Positions 32,042 through 40,905 of a DNA stretch of 40,905 nucleotides are shown in pieces (positions within the stretch are counted from its first letter, which is position 1; the number at the start of each line of letters is the position of its first letter). Made by a program: the position numbers and the translations under genes. This DNA is from CAWUJK01 sp963922865. GTDB taxonomy: Bacteria > Patescibacteriota > Gracilibacteria > BD1-5 > UBA6164. The notes beneath the pieces were generated by a model. It was given only the letters and a program-made list of their open reading frames with translations, was not told the origin of the DNA and ran no database searches. The stretch spans positions 1 through 40,905 of the forward strand of contig CAWUJK010000007.1 in assembly GCA_963922865.1 (NCBI GenBank), read 5' to 3'.

Positions 32042-32058
32042 AAACAATTTGATTGTTT
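32042..32058. promoter_or_regulatory. Palindromic operator-like site
   Basis: AAACAAT-TTG-ATTGTTT is a 7+7 inverted repeat that overlaps the -35 box of the promoter before the Gabija block. It may be a repressor site; no regulator gene is seen. Confidence 0.4.
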
Positions 32059-32080
32059 ATATTTCACTTGTTTATATAAT
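32053..32080 (+). promoter_or_regulatory. Promoter of the Gabija block
   Basis: TTGTTT (32053-32058), a 16-nt spacer and TATAAT (32075-32080), 33 nt before the ATG of the two-TM gene. Confidence 0.55.
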
Positions 32081-32112
32081 ATTAGTAATTTTAATTTATA
32101 ATTATACTTTTA

Positions 32113-32681
32113 ATGTTAAGAATTAGCTCAGAGAAGTTACCTAAGTTAGTAATATATGATTTATCATATTTAATTTACTATTCAATATATTGATTTCTAT
32201 TATCTATCTTATTAATTAATCCACTTTCTCAAATATATTTAGAAGGTTTTACTTTAAAAAATGATTATGAAATATTGGCTTTTTCAATTATTTTATGAAT
32301 ACTTTTATGAGTTATATATAAAATAATTACTCCTTCTATTAAAAAAAGACTAATAAAAAGAAATATATTTATAGCTTGAATAATTAAGGCTTTAAAGAAA
32401 AAAGAAAAATTATCTTTTTGAGATATATTAGATAATTATTCTTATTTTCTATTTCAAAGCAAAAAGTTCTTTCTACAGATAAAGAATGGGTATCTTGGAT
32501 AAATGCTTTAATTGCTTTAGATATTGTAGAATTAAAAAATCATAAAGATATTAAAAAGAAATGTGAAACTTTTGATTATAAATTTTTTAGTAAACATTTA
32601 GAAGATTTAGTATTTTTTCTAAAAGATAAAGATGTTGATTTAGATGAATTAATAAAAAGGTTAGATAATTATGTTTTATAA
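32113..32681 (+). pseudogene. Two-TM protein upstream of gajA, with a -1 frameshift
   Basis: The first frame (ATG 32113 to TAA 32500-32502, 129 residues) has two TM helices (YDLSYLIYYSIYGFLLSILL and ILAFSIILGILLGVIY) and a basic cytoplasmic stretch. A second frame, shifted by -1 and open from about 32430 to TAA 32679-32681, gives a convincing continuation (SISKQKVLSTDKEWVSWINAL ... LDELIKRLDNYVL). Together they would make a protein of about 189 residues ending 13 nt before gajA. The switch lies near a run of five A's (AGCAAAAAGTT). It may be a true indel, a base-call error or programmed slippage. There is no known family. Its promoter and position suggest it belongs to the same operon as gajA and gajB. 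Confidence 0.6.
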
Positions 32682-32694
32682 ATAAAAAATAAAA

Positions 32695-34734
32695 ATGAAA
32701 ATAAATAGCTTAGATATAAAAAATTTTAGATTATTAAGAAAAGTAAAAAATTTTCAATTAGATTTTCTTCATACTATAATAGTTTGAAGAAATAATAGCT
32801 GAAAAACATCTTTAACTGAATTATTTAAAAAATTTTTTGATGATTGAAGTTCTTTTCAATTTGATGATTTTTCAATTGAAACCCATGACAGTTTTAATAA
32901 ATCTTTTGAATTATATAAAGATTATTTTATTGAAGATGACTGAAACACAGATGAAAAAGAAAGTAAGTTTGAATTATTTAAAAATAGTATTCCTAAAATT
33001 GAATTATTAATAAAATTTATTTTAGAAGATTGAGATGAATGACTTGAATTTGTTCAAGATTTAGATGATGAGACTAACGAATATACAGTTTTATTAGAAT
33101 ATACCTTTAAAGATGTTTTGAAATTTTTATGAAATATTAATTTAGATGAGCTGGAAGAAAATTTTAATTTTATTAATTATATAAAAAAGAATTATTATTG
33201 AAATTTTGAAATAAAAAAATTCTTAGTTAGTTCATCTGGCATACAACAAATTCAGAATTTTAATTTTAAAAGAATTTTAAATATTGATTTTATTGATGCT
33301 CAAAGACATTTAGATGACAATTCTACTGATAACAATAAAACATTATCTAAAATCTTTGAGACTTATTATAAATTAAATAGTGAGTGAAAAAATGAAGAGT
33401 TAGATAAAACATTAGATGGAATTAATACAGATTTAGATTCAGAATATGAAAAATTTTTTAATGATTTACATTCAGACTTAAAAACTTTTTGATATCCTTG
33501 ACTATGAAATGAAGATAAGAAGTTAAAATTAAAATCTGAACTAAAATCTACAAAATTACTAGAATGAAATAATTCTAAAATATATTATTCTCAACAATAT
33601 TATGATTTACCAGAATCATATAATGGTTTATGATATAGTAATTTAATTTATATTATTTTACAATTTATACATTTATATTGAGAATTTAATAAATTAAGAC
33701 CTAGACCTCAATTTGAATTACTATTTATAGAAGAGCCAGAAGCACATCTTCATCCTCAAATGCAACAAACTTTTATAAAACAAATTCAGAATTTTATAGA
33801 TAAAAGAAGATGGAATATACAAATTATAATTACCACACATTCTTCACATATAGTTTCTTCTTCTGAATTTGATAAAATCAGATATTTTGTTAGGAAAGAA
33901 GAAGAATGAACTGAAATAAAAAATCTTTGAAGCTTTAGTGATACTGAAAGTAACAAATCATTTTTACATAAGTATCTAACTTTGGAAAAAGCTGATATTT
34001 TTTTTGCTGATAAATTAATAATGATAGAGTGAATGGTTGAAAGAATTTTATTACCATTATTTATTGAAAAGATTGATAATGAAATTATTGATATTAAAGA
34101 AAAATTATCATCTCAATATATATCTACAATAGAAGTATGATGAGTTTATGCACATAAATTTAAAGAATTTCTAGAGTTTTTATGAATAAAAACATTAATA
34201 ATCACTGATATTGATTCAGTAGATAAAAAAATTAAAGGTGAAAAAGAATTATTAGGATTAAAATGAGATGATGATTTAAAATATAAGAAATATAAGGTAG
34301 CTGATTCAACTAGAACAAGTAATTATACTATAATAAATTGGATACCTTCTAAATCTAAAATAGAAGATTTAAAAAGTTTAAGTGAAGATAAAAAAGTCCA
34401 ATGAAAATTTAGGGTAGCTTATCAAGTTGAAGAGAATTGAAATATATGAAGAAGTTTTGAAGATGCTTTTATATTAGCTAATTTAGAATTATTAGCTAAT
34501 TTTAAAGATAAAAAAGATAGTGAATGAAAAATTATTAATAAAAGTGAAATACTGGAAAAAAAGTTCAAAGATTTAAATAAAAATGAAATTGAAAAAGATT
34601 GATATTGGAATATTGCACAATATATAGATAAAAATGATAAAAAAACAGATTTTGCTTTTGATATAATGATGTTAGAAGATTTTAATGTTCCAAAATATAT
34701 AAAGGAAGGTTTACTTTGGTTATCAAAAAAATAA
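32695..34734 (+). CDS. gajA: GajA-like OLD-family ATPase with TOPRIM nuclease domain (Gabija)
   Basis: A 679-residue protein with an ABC-type ATPase first half: Walker A GRNNSGKTSL (residues 31-40), FIEEPEAHLHPQ as Walker B, and TTHSSHIVSS for the switch His. A TOPRIM half follows with IMIEGMVERILL (Glu445), LIITDID (Asp505, Asp507) and RSFEDAFI. This is the OLD-nuclease plan of GajA, the DNA-nicking subunit of the Gabija anti-phage system. Known GajA proteins have about 580 residues; this one has a longer ATPase insert. Both P-loop glycines G31 and G36 are TGA codons. One base separates its stop from the gajB start, so the two are cotranscribed. Confidence 0.88.
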
Positions 34735-34735
34735 T

Positions 34736-36433
34736 ATGAAAGAAAATGCTTTTGATAGTATAAAAAATTGTATAAAAAATAATAAAAGTTTTATTTTAGA
34801 AGCCTGAGCTGGCTCTTGAAAGACATATACGCTTATACAAACAATTCAATATTTGTTAAAAGAGAAATGATTTTCTTTTGCTGAAAAATGACAAAAAATA
34901 GCTTGCATAACTTATACAAATATTGCAAAGAAAGAATTGATTGAAAGATTAGATTATAATGAGTTGATAGAAATTAATACAATTCATGAATTTTTGTGGT
35001 CAATAATTAGTAAATATCAATGAAATTTAAAAAAAGAACTACTAATATATAATTTAGAATTTGATAATGAAAAACAAGTTGATAATTTAGATGAAATTTT
35101 AGGTAAAGTTGATATTACTTATTGAAATTATTGAAGAAGGTTAAAAAAATGAGAAATTACTCATGAAGATGTAATTCATTTATCTTTAGTGTTATTAAGA
35201 AAATATCCAAGATTACAGAAAATATTACTTTCAAAATTCCCATATTTTTTTATTGATGAATACCAAGATACTTTTACAGATATAGTTAATATTTTATTAG
35301 AAATATTAACTAATAATAAAAATGTTTTTTTTCTATGATTTTTTTGAGATTTTATGCAAAAAATTTATCAAGATAACAGAGTTTGAAGAATAGAGAATGA
35401 TAATTTAGAAAAAATTCAAAAAATTGAAAATTATAGAAGTTGAAAGAAAATTGTTAAGTTAATAAATAAAGTTAGGTATATTAATGATGACTTGAAACAA
35501 GAATCTAGAAAAGAATATGATTGAGAAGTAGAGTTTTATTACTCTAATAGTGGTATAAGTGAAATAGATAAATACAATACTTTAAAAAAGAAACTATGAT
35601 GGAGCTTTTCATCTAATCCAAAGGAAAATAAAATATTGGTATTAACTAATAAGAAAATTGCAAATGATTTATGATTTGAAAATTTACTATTAATATTTAC
35701 TCATAGATATGGTAGATTTTGAAATGAAATTTTAAATCAAAGAGATAATGCATACATTGATTTTTTCCTAAATAAGATTGAGAAAATTATCTATTACTAT
35801 GAAAATAAAAATTATTTAGAATTTTTTAATTTATTTTGAAAAGAAGATTTTAAAATAAATAAATTAGAAGATAGAAAAATATTGAAATCATTGATTCTAT
35901 GATTAAAGGATATTAGAAATAAAGAAACTATATGAAATGTTTTAAATTATATATATGATAATAAAATTTTAGAAAAAACACAAAGAATAATATTATTTGA
36001 AAATTATCTCTTGAAAGAATTTGAAGAAGAAGAAAAAATTCAAAGACAAGAAAAAAATAATAAATTAAAAGAAGATTTAATGTCTTTGAATTATAATGAA
36101 GTAATTAACTATAATAATTATATTGAAAATAAAACTCCATACTCAACTCAACATTGAACTAAGTGAGCTGAGTATGACAATGTTTTATTGGTTATTGATG
36201 ATAATCATAGATGGTATAAGTATAGATGATTTGATAAATTAGTTTCTTGAAAAATATTAAACAAAGATGATAAAAAAGCTTTAGAAAACCAAGAAAGGTT
36301 ATTAAATTTATTATATGTTTCAGTTTCAAGAGCAAAAAAGAAGTTAGTAACTTTATATTTATCTAATTTAGATACTGATTGATTAAATTGATGGAAAAAT
36401 ATTTTTTGAGAAGACAATATTCATATATTGTAA
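34736..36433 (+). CDS. gajB: GajB-like UvrD/Rep-family helicase (Gabija)
   Basis: A 565-residue SF1A helicase. Motif I EAGAGSGKT (residues 22-30), Ia CITYTNIAKKEL, INTIHEF, motif II FIDEYQDT, motif III GDFMQKIY, motif IV around ENYRSGK, motif V STQHGTKGAEYDNVLL and motif VI LLYVSVSRAKKKL are all present, so it should be active. It is paired with gajA, and the GajA plus small UvrD-like GajB pair defines Gabija. GajB is thought to activate the GajA nuclease on DNA ends made during phage infection. It lacks the large inserted domains of housekeeping UvrD. Motif I and V glycines include TGA codons. A terminator follows. Confidence 0.88.
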
Positions 36434-36439
36434 AAATAG

Positions 36440-36475
36440 AAAAAGTTAGATTATCTATAATTGATAGTCTTTTTT
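36440..36475 (+). terminator. Intrinsic terminator after gajB
   Basis: Stem GATTATC (36449-36455) / GATAGTC (36463-36469) with one G-U pair, a 7-nt loop, flanking A's and a T-run to 36475. Confidence 0.65.
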
Positions 36476-36531
36476 AATTGCAAAAAATAAAAAAGTGCTA
36501 TAACTATATAGCAAAATACAAATAAAATTTA

Positions 36532-36882
36532 TGAAATAATGAATATGATACTATTTATGATGAATACAAAAAATGACTACTTATAGGAAGTGTAAAAAAT
36601 AATATTCAAGGTTTATTCCAATATGCAAGTGAGTATTTTGAGACGGCAAGTTATGAAGAAATGAAACAGCTTGTAGATATTATGATAGATAAGGTGGTGT
36701 ATTCTACTGACAAGAAAAACCCAGTGCGTATTATACTCAATGTAAGCCCATGAGAGTTTGATTTTGAGGAGTATCTCAAATCTGATAAAGAAACGAGTAT
36801 AGTGAGAGAATATAGTAAAAAAAAAATCCAACTGAATAAGTATCAAGTTGAGTTTTTTCTTGTACTCCTAAACCCGCAGTAG
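36532..36882 (+). pseudogene. Remnant of a serine recombinase (C-terminal end)
   Basis: About 116 codons are open from the stop upstream of 36532 to TAG 36880-36882 with no usable start. The sequence (LFQYASEYFETASYEEMK, QLVDIMIDKVVYS, VRIILNVSPGEFDF) matches the C-terminal helix and beta part of large serine recombinases, where a LIDKIVV-type segment follows the coiled-coil region. The catalytic N-terminal resolvase domain, the recombinase domain and the zinc ribbon are gone. It marks a former integrative element at this place. It sits between the Gabija and Hachiman genes. Confidence 0.65.
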
Positions 36883-36888
36883 TACAAT

Positions 36889-36948
36889 GAGGAGATTTTA
36901 AGTTTATTGAACTTTTAAATAAAAGTTACCAGTTTTGCATTAATGACG
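36889..36948 (+). repeat. Imperfect direct repeat, right copy
   Basis: Similar to 31804-31866, including a remnant of the same coding end (EEILSLLNF followed by TAA, against EEVISLLNF in the HEPN gene). It begins 7 nt after the stop of the recombinase remnant. Confidence 0.7.
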
Positions 36949-37187
36949 GGACACTACAAATAAATTGTGAACTTTTTTTATTAAATTTCCTAACTATAAT
37001 TTAGAACTAATGCTAGAAGATAGATATAAAGATTTTTGGAAATATAGGTGAAAGTAGATTATTAATTATATCTATTAACTACCTTTAATTATAAGAAGTT
37101 TAGTATTATAATAAACCAAGACTTCAGTATAGAACTAATTTAGAAGTATTATATATTATGATTTTTGAAAATAAATTACTAAAAGAT

Positions 37188-37220
37188 AAAAAATAATTCT
37201 TTAGAAATCTTTATTTTTTT
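37188..37220 (+). terminator. Possible terminator
   Basis: AAAAAATAA (37188-37196) pairs with TTATTTTTT (37211-37219), with an inner TTCT/AGAA stem and a 4-nt bulge. It is all A/T, so weak evidence. Confidence 0.4.
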
Positions 37221-37247
37221 TGAAAATATATATAATTAAACTATAAG
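37220..37247 (+). promoter_or_regulatory. Possible promoter of the Hachiman pair
   Basis: TTGAAA (37220-37225), a 16-nt spacer and TATAAG (37242-37247), 28 nt before the ATG at 37276. Confidence 0.45.
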
Positions 37248-37275
37248 AATTCTAAATAATAACTGTTCCAAAAAT

Positions 37276-38106
37276 ATGAACTTAAATTTTACTAATATAA
37301 ATTCAAACAATATTATTAATAATATTGTTATTAATACATATGAACTTGATAGTATCTCTAAAGAAAGTTTAAGGAATCATCTAAAAACTCAAGTGAAAAA
37401 AATAAAACCCATAGCAGAATTTTCTAATTACTCAAATCCAACAGTAAAGTCTTCTTTTTTAAATAGAATAAAGGAACAATTAGCATATAAAAAACAAAAA
37501 CAATTTGATAAAAGAAGAGAATTTGTAACCGAATTTATGGCTCAAACTTTACTAGAAAAAGAAAATAATATTATTTTTTGGGAAGAAGTTGATAAAAAAA
37601 TAAATGTTGATCCTATTGAAATGAAAAAATCAACTGATGGAATTGATGTTACTGGTATTCAATTAGAAGATAATTGTAAATTTGTTATATGCGAAGTAAA
37701 AGCTTCTGATGAAAATAAAAATAAAGTTGATTCATCAACTGAAATATTAGATGAAATAGCAAAAGCCTCTTTTAATAATGAATGAAGATTATTAGATGAG
37801 TTACATAATTATTTATATAAGATATGAGTTATAGAAGGCAATAATGATAAACTTTCAAAGTTATTAGAAAGTTTAATAGAAAATATAAAAAAAGATGACT
37901 CTTCAGAAGATATTATTAATAAAAATATTATTTTCATTCCTTTTTTAATAAGAAGAAAAAGAGATAGAATCAAAGATTTTCTTGAAATAGTAGACTATAA
38001 AACATTACATGAAAAAGAAGTATCTGGAGTTATTTGGTGATTTGATGAAGATATTACAAATTTTTGTATAAATTTATTTGATGAAGCAATAGAAGAAGTT
38101 TTATAA
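37276..38106 (+). CDS. hamA: HamA-like DUF1837 nuclease (Hachiman)
   Basis: A 276-residue protein of the DUF1837 type. The core has an EFMAQTLLE helix, then STDGIDVTGIQL with Asp121 and Asp124, and FVICEVKAS with Glu140 and Lys142. This is the D...ExK layout of a PD-(D/E)xK nuclease. The C-terminal part has IIFIPFLIRRKRDRIKDF and ends in a helix. In Hachiman (and the related AbpAB) this effector is held by the partner helicase and degrades DNA once activated. It is followed after 15 nt by a large SF2 helicase, the expected partner. Two of its glycines in the C-terminal third are TGA. Family assignment is from the motif set and gene pairing. Confidence 0.83.
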
Positions 38107-38121
38107 TAAAGTTATTAAATA

Positions 38122-40905
38122 ATGAAAACTATAGAAAAAATTATACATTTATTTAATTCAGATCCTTCTAAATCAAATTTGAAAGAAGTTTATTCGCTAA
38201 TATCAAATATTAGAGAATCTGAATTGGAAAAACTATTTGATAAAAAAACAACTTCTACTAAAAATAGTAAGAATTTTCTTCATGCATCAGTGGTATTCAA
38301 TTCTCTTTTTCTTTTATTAAATAATTTAAATTTTATTGAAAATAAGGAAAAAAAAGATGTATGAAAGAAAATATCTAATATTTGTTATAATTTATATTAT
38401 TCTACATATATCTCAGATAAACAATTAAACAATTTTATATTTTTATCTATTTATGGAATTATATCAGATAATATAGTAGACATAGATAATACTATAAGAG
38501 AATTTGTAAATACATACAAATTCAAAGAAAAATTAGAAACAATAGAAGAATTAGAAAATAACATAAAAGTTTTTATTATAACTTTATTAAAAAGAATAAA
38601 GTGAAATGATGATATATATATAATAAAAAGTTATTCAAAAAAACTAAAAGAACAAATTTCTTATATTCAAGATAAATATCTAAATAATAACCTATCTGAT
38701 ATAGGAGCAATAAACATATTATGATACAGTAATTTATTACATTTATTAAATATTTTTGCAGAATATCTTACAATATGAACATGTGAGGAAGAAAATATTA
38801 AATCATCTATTGATATATATTGTAAGAATGCAATAGATTTATTCAAATATACTAATAATAATATATTTGTAAATATAAGTTACCTTATAAAGTATGCTTT
38901 AAATAAATCTTATGACCTATCAATATGGAGCTTTTTAGAATCAACTCCTATATTTAAAGAATATTTTTCTGAAATAAATAGTAATGAAAGAAAAATATTA
39001 TCTTTCTTTCCTTCTCAACAAAAAGCTGTAGTAGACTTGTTTAATATTGCAAAAAAATCTATAATATTAACAATGCCTACAAGTTGATGAAAATCCATTT
39101 TAGCAGAACTATATATGTTTTTTAATCTTAAATTTTCACAACTTAATAATCCATCTTGAGATAAATCATTAGTTGCCTATATTGTTCCAACTAATGCATT
39201 ATTAAATCAAGCTAAAAGGGATTTACAACAAAGTCTATGAAAATTATGATATAAGATAGATAAAGTATTACCTATAAATTCTATTGATAATTTTGAAAAG
39301 AAAAATTTTAATAATCTAGATATTTTAGTAACCACTCCTGAAAAACTAGATTTTCTTATAAGAAATGAAGAACCTATAATTGAGAAACTAAACTTTGTTG
39401 TATTAGATGAAGCTCATAATATTGCTGATATTGGAAGATGAAGTAAGTTTGAATTAGTACTTTCAACTATAAAACAAGAGAAAAATCTTAGTAATAAAGT
39501 GAAATTTTTATTATTAAGTCCTTTCATACATAATTCTAGAAGTATATGAAAATGGTTATGAGATGGTGAGGACAGTTCCGAATCTATACATATTGATTGG
39601 AGTCCAACTAAACAATACATATGAGCATTTTTATATTGATCCACTATTAAATTAGAATATATTCCTTCACCTAGAGGTTCCATTTATTATACAAAAAAGA
39701 TAATATTTAATGATACTGTAGAAGAAACAAAAAATATATTAATACAAAAAGGAATTGAAAATTGAATAATAAATAAAATTTACAAAATATATATAACTAT
39801 AAAAAATATACAAAACCCTTTAGAAAATATTTTAGTTATATCAGATTGACCTAAGAGAGCTGAAATACTAGCAAAAAATATTTCCAAACTATTATATTCT
39901 AATCAAATAATAGATATCGAATTGAAAGAAAATAAAGATATAAAAAATCTTATTGAACTGATAAAAGTAGAGTATAAAGATAATACAAATGAACTAATAA
40001 ATATCATAAAATCTTGAGTTATATATCATCATGCTCAAATGCCTGACATGGTAAAAAAAGAAATTGAAGATTTAATTTGAAAGTGAAAGTTTAAGATTAT
40101 ATTCAGTACAACAACTTTATGACAATGAATGAATTTTCCAATAAAAACAGTATTATTTGATAGATTAAATCCAGGAAGATGAAAAATGATGCATTCAAAT
40201 ATATTTTGGAATATTGCTTGAAGAGCTTGAAGAGCTTTCAAAGATAAAGATTGACATATAATAGTAACACAAAAGGATTCCCAAAAGAATACTAAAGAAA
40301 TTATAAATAATTATATAAAAGATGATACAATAAAACTATTATCATCACTAACAACTTTTTTTGAAAAATTAGAAGAATCTTGATATGAAATTGATTATTA
40401 TAAAGAGATTAGAAATAATCCTTCAATATCTAACTTTTTACAATATATAAATCATGTTTTAAATAGTAAGTATAACTATAATTTTGAAAAAGTTAACCAA
40501 ATTGAGATTAGAAAAATTTTAAGTAGCTCACTAATTTACAGTCAATTAACAGAAGCAGAAGGTTTTGAATCCTCTCAAAGTAAAATTAATGACTTTGCAG
40601 ATTCTTATATAAAACATTTAGAAAATAGGGTTATCAATGATAGGGCTGAAAATCAACTTAAGAAGGCCGATAAGCTTTCTATTAGTGATATATCATTACA
40701 AATGGTAACAGGAAAGGCTATATGATTAAAAAATGAAATTTGAGAACATTCTACATTTGATATAATTCTTTGAAATGATACTAATAAGCTCAGTAAGATA
40801 ATAGAAATATTAAATATTGTACCAGAACTACAATTAAATTTATATAATGACTGAGAGTTCAATTCAGAATTAGTAGCAAAAATTACCAATGGTTGGGTAA
40901 ATGGA
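38122..40905 (+). CDS. hamB: HamB-like SF2 helicase (Hachiman), 3' end beyond window
   Basis: The frame is open for 928 codons from ATG 38122 to the window edge. Residues 1-300 are a helical, unassigned N-domain. The helicase core follows: FFPSQQKAVVDLF (Q-motif-like), motif I PTSGGKS (residues 319-325), YIVPTNALLNQ (Ia), LVTTPEKLD, motif II DEAH (429-432), LLLSPF (III), ILVISDGPKRAE (IV), IIFSTTTLGQGMNFP (V) and NIAGRAGRA (VI, glycines 700 and 703). The GRAGR motif places it with Ski2/DEAD-type HamB helicases. Both glycines of motif I and those of motif VI are TGA codons. After an N-terminal nuclease partner gene, this completes a Hachiman or AbpAB pair. The right end is missing. Confidence 0.85.

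Larger units (their letters stand above)
36949..37275 (+). other. Non-coding stretch between recombinase remnant and DUF1837 gene
   Basis: No gene is supported. Only very short frames occur (for example one of 15 codons from an ATG near 37011), probably debris. The words TAGAACTAAT occur twice (near 37010 and 37130). A terminator-like hairpin (37188-37220) and a possible promoter (37220-37247) lie at its right end. Confidence 0.5.

Noticed and set aside
37011..37196. Short ORFs of 12-15 codons before the DUF1837 gene
   Set aside because: Too short, with no start signal and no similarity; more likely debris between the recombinase remnant and the defence genes.
39414..40889. Minus-strand open frames of 68-89 residues
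   Set aside because: They lie opposite the continuous helicase frame carrying motifs I to VI and show no family signal of their own.
1..40905. Reading TGA as Trp (code 4) or as selenocysteine
   Set aside because: TGG is used for Trp in the same genes, and TGA aligns with conserved Gly, not Trp or Cys, in every recognisable family.

Overview
The window comes from a very AT-rich bacterium that reads UGA as glycine (genetic code 25). This points to the candidate phyla SR1 (Absconditabacteria) or Gracilibacteria. With the standard code almost every gene breaks up. With TGA read as Gly, long frames appear and the TGAs fall on invariant glycines: the P-loops of EngB, GajA, GajB and the helicase, the peptide deformylase motifs and the Elp3 core. 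TGG is still used for Trp, and TAA and TAG are the stops. Shine-Dalgarno-like sequences are almost absent. I saw no tRNA, rRNA or CRISPR array.

Layout. 1-5.1 kb: the 3' end of an unknown gene, an HD-domain (SpoT-hydrolase-like) protein, a secreted protein, peptide deformylase (def), EngB on the opposite strand and a multi-pass membrane protein. A 39-bp sequence carrying a promoter occurs twice here. 5.1-16.7 kb, all on the minus strand: a cluster of envelope and secreted proteins. In transcription order these are a 1338-aa secreted protein with a papain-like Cys/His/Asp domain, three related membrane proteins, a decayed fragment holding a GC-rich nested hairpin, a lipoprotein adaptor and an RND transporter. 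16.8-26.3 kb, plus strand: Elp3, two LysM-like proteins (one with five tandem 77-aa helical repeats), a Nudix hydrolase, an O-antigen-ligase-like membrane protein, a short 2-oxoacid:ferredoxin oxidoreductase beta subunit and a small membrane protein. 26.3-29.4 kb, minus strand: three unrecognised genes, the largest split by an in-frame TAA.

29.7-40.9 kb is an accessory, defence-type region: an MFS transporter, a fused nucleotidyltransferase-HEPN protein, a small two-TM gene with a frameshift, a GajA/GajB pair (Gabija type), a remnant of a serine recombinase, and a DUF1837 nuclease followed by an SF2 helicase (Hachiman type) that runs off the window end. Imperfect direct repeats bracket the Gabija block and the recombinase remnant, suggesting mobile-element insertion or recombination. 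The defence genes use in-frame TGA at catalytic glycines, so they are adapted to the recoded host.
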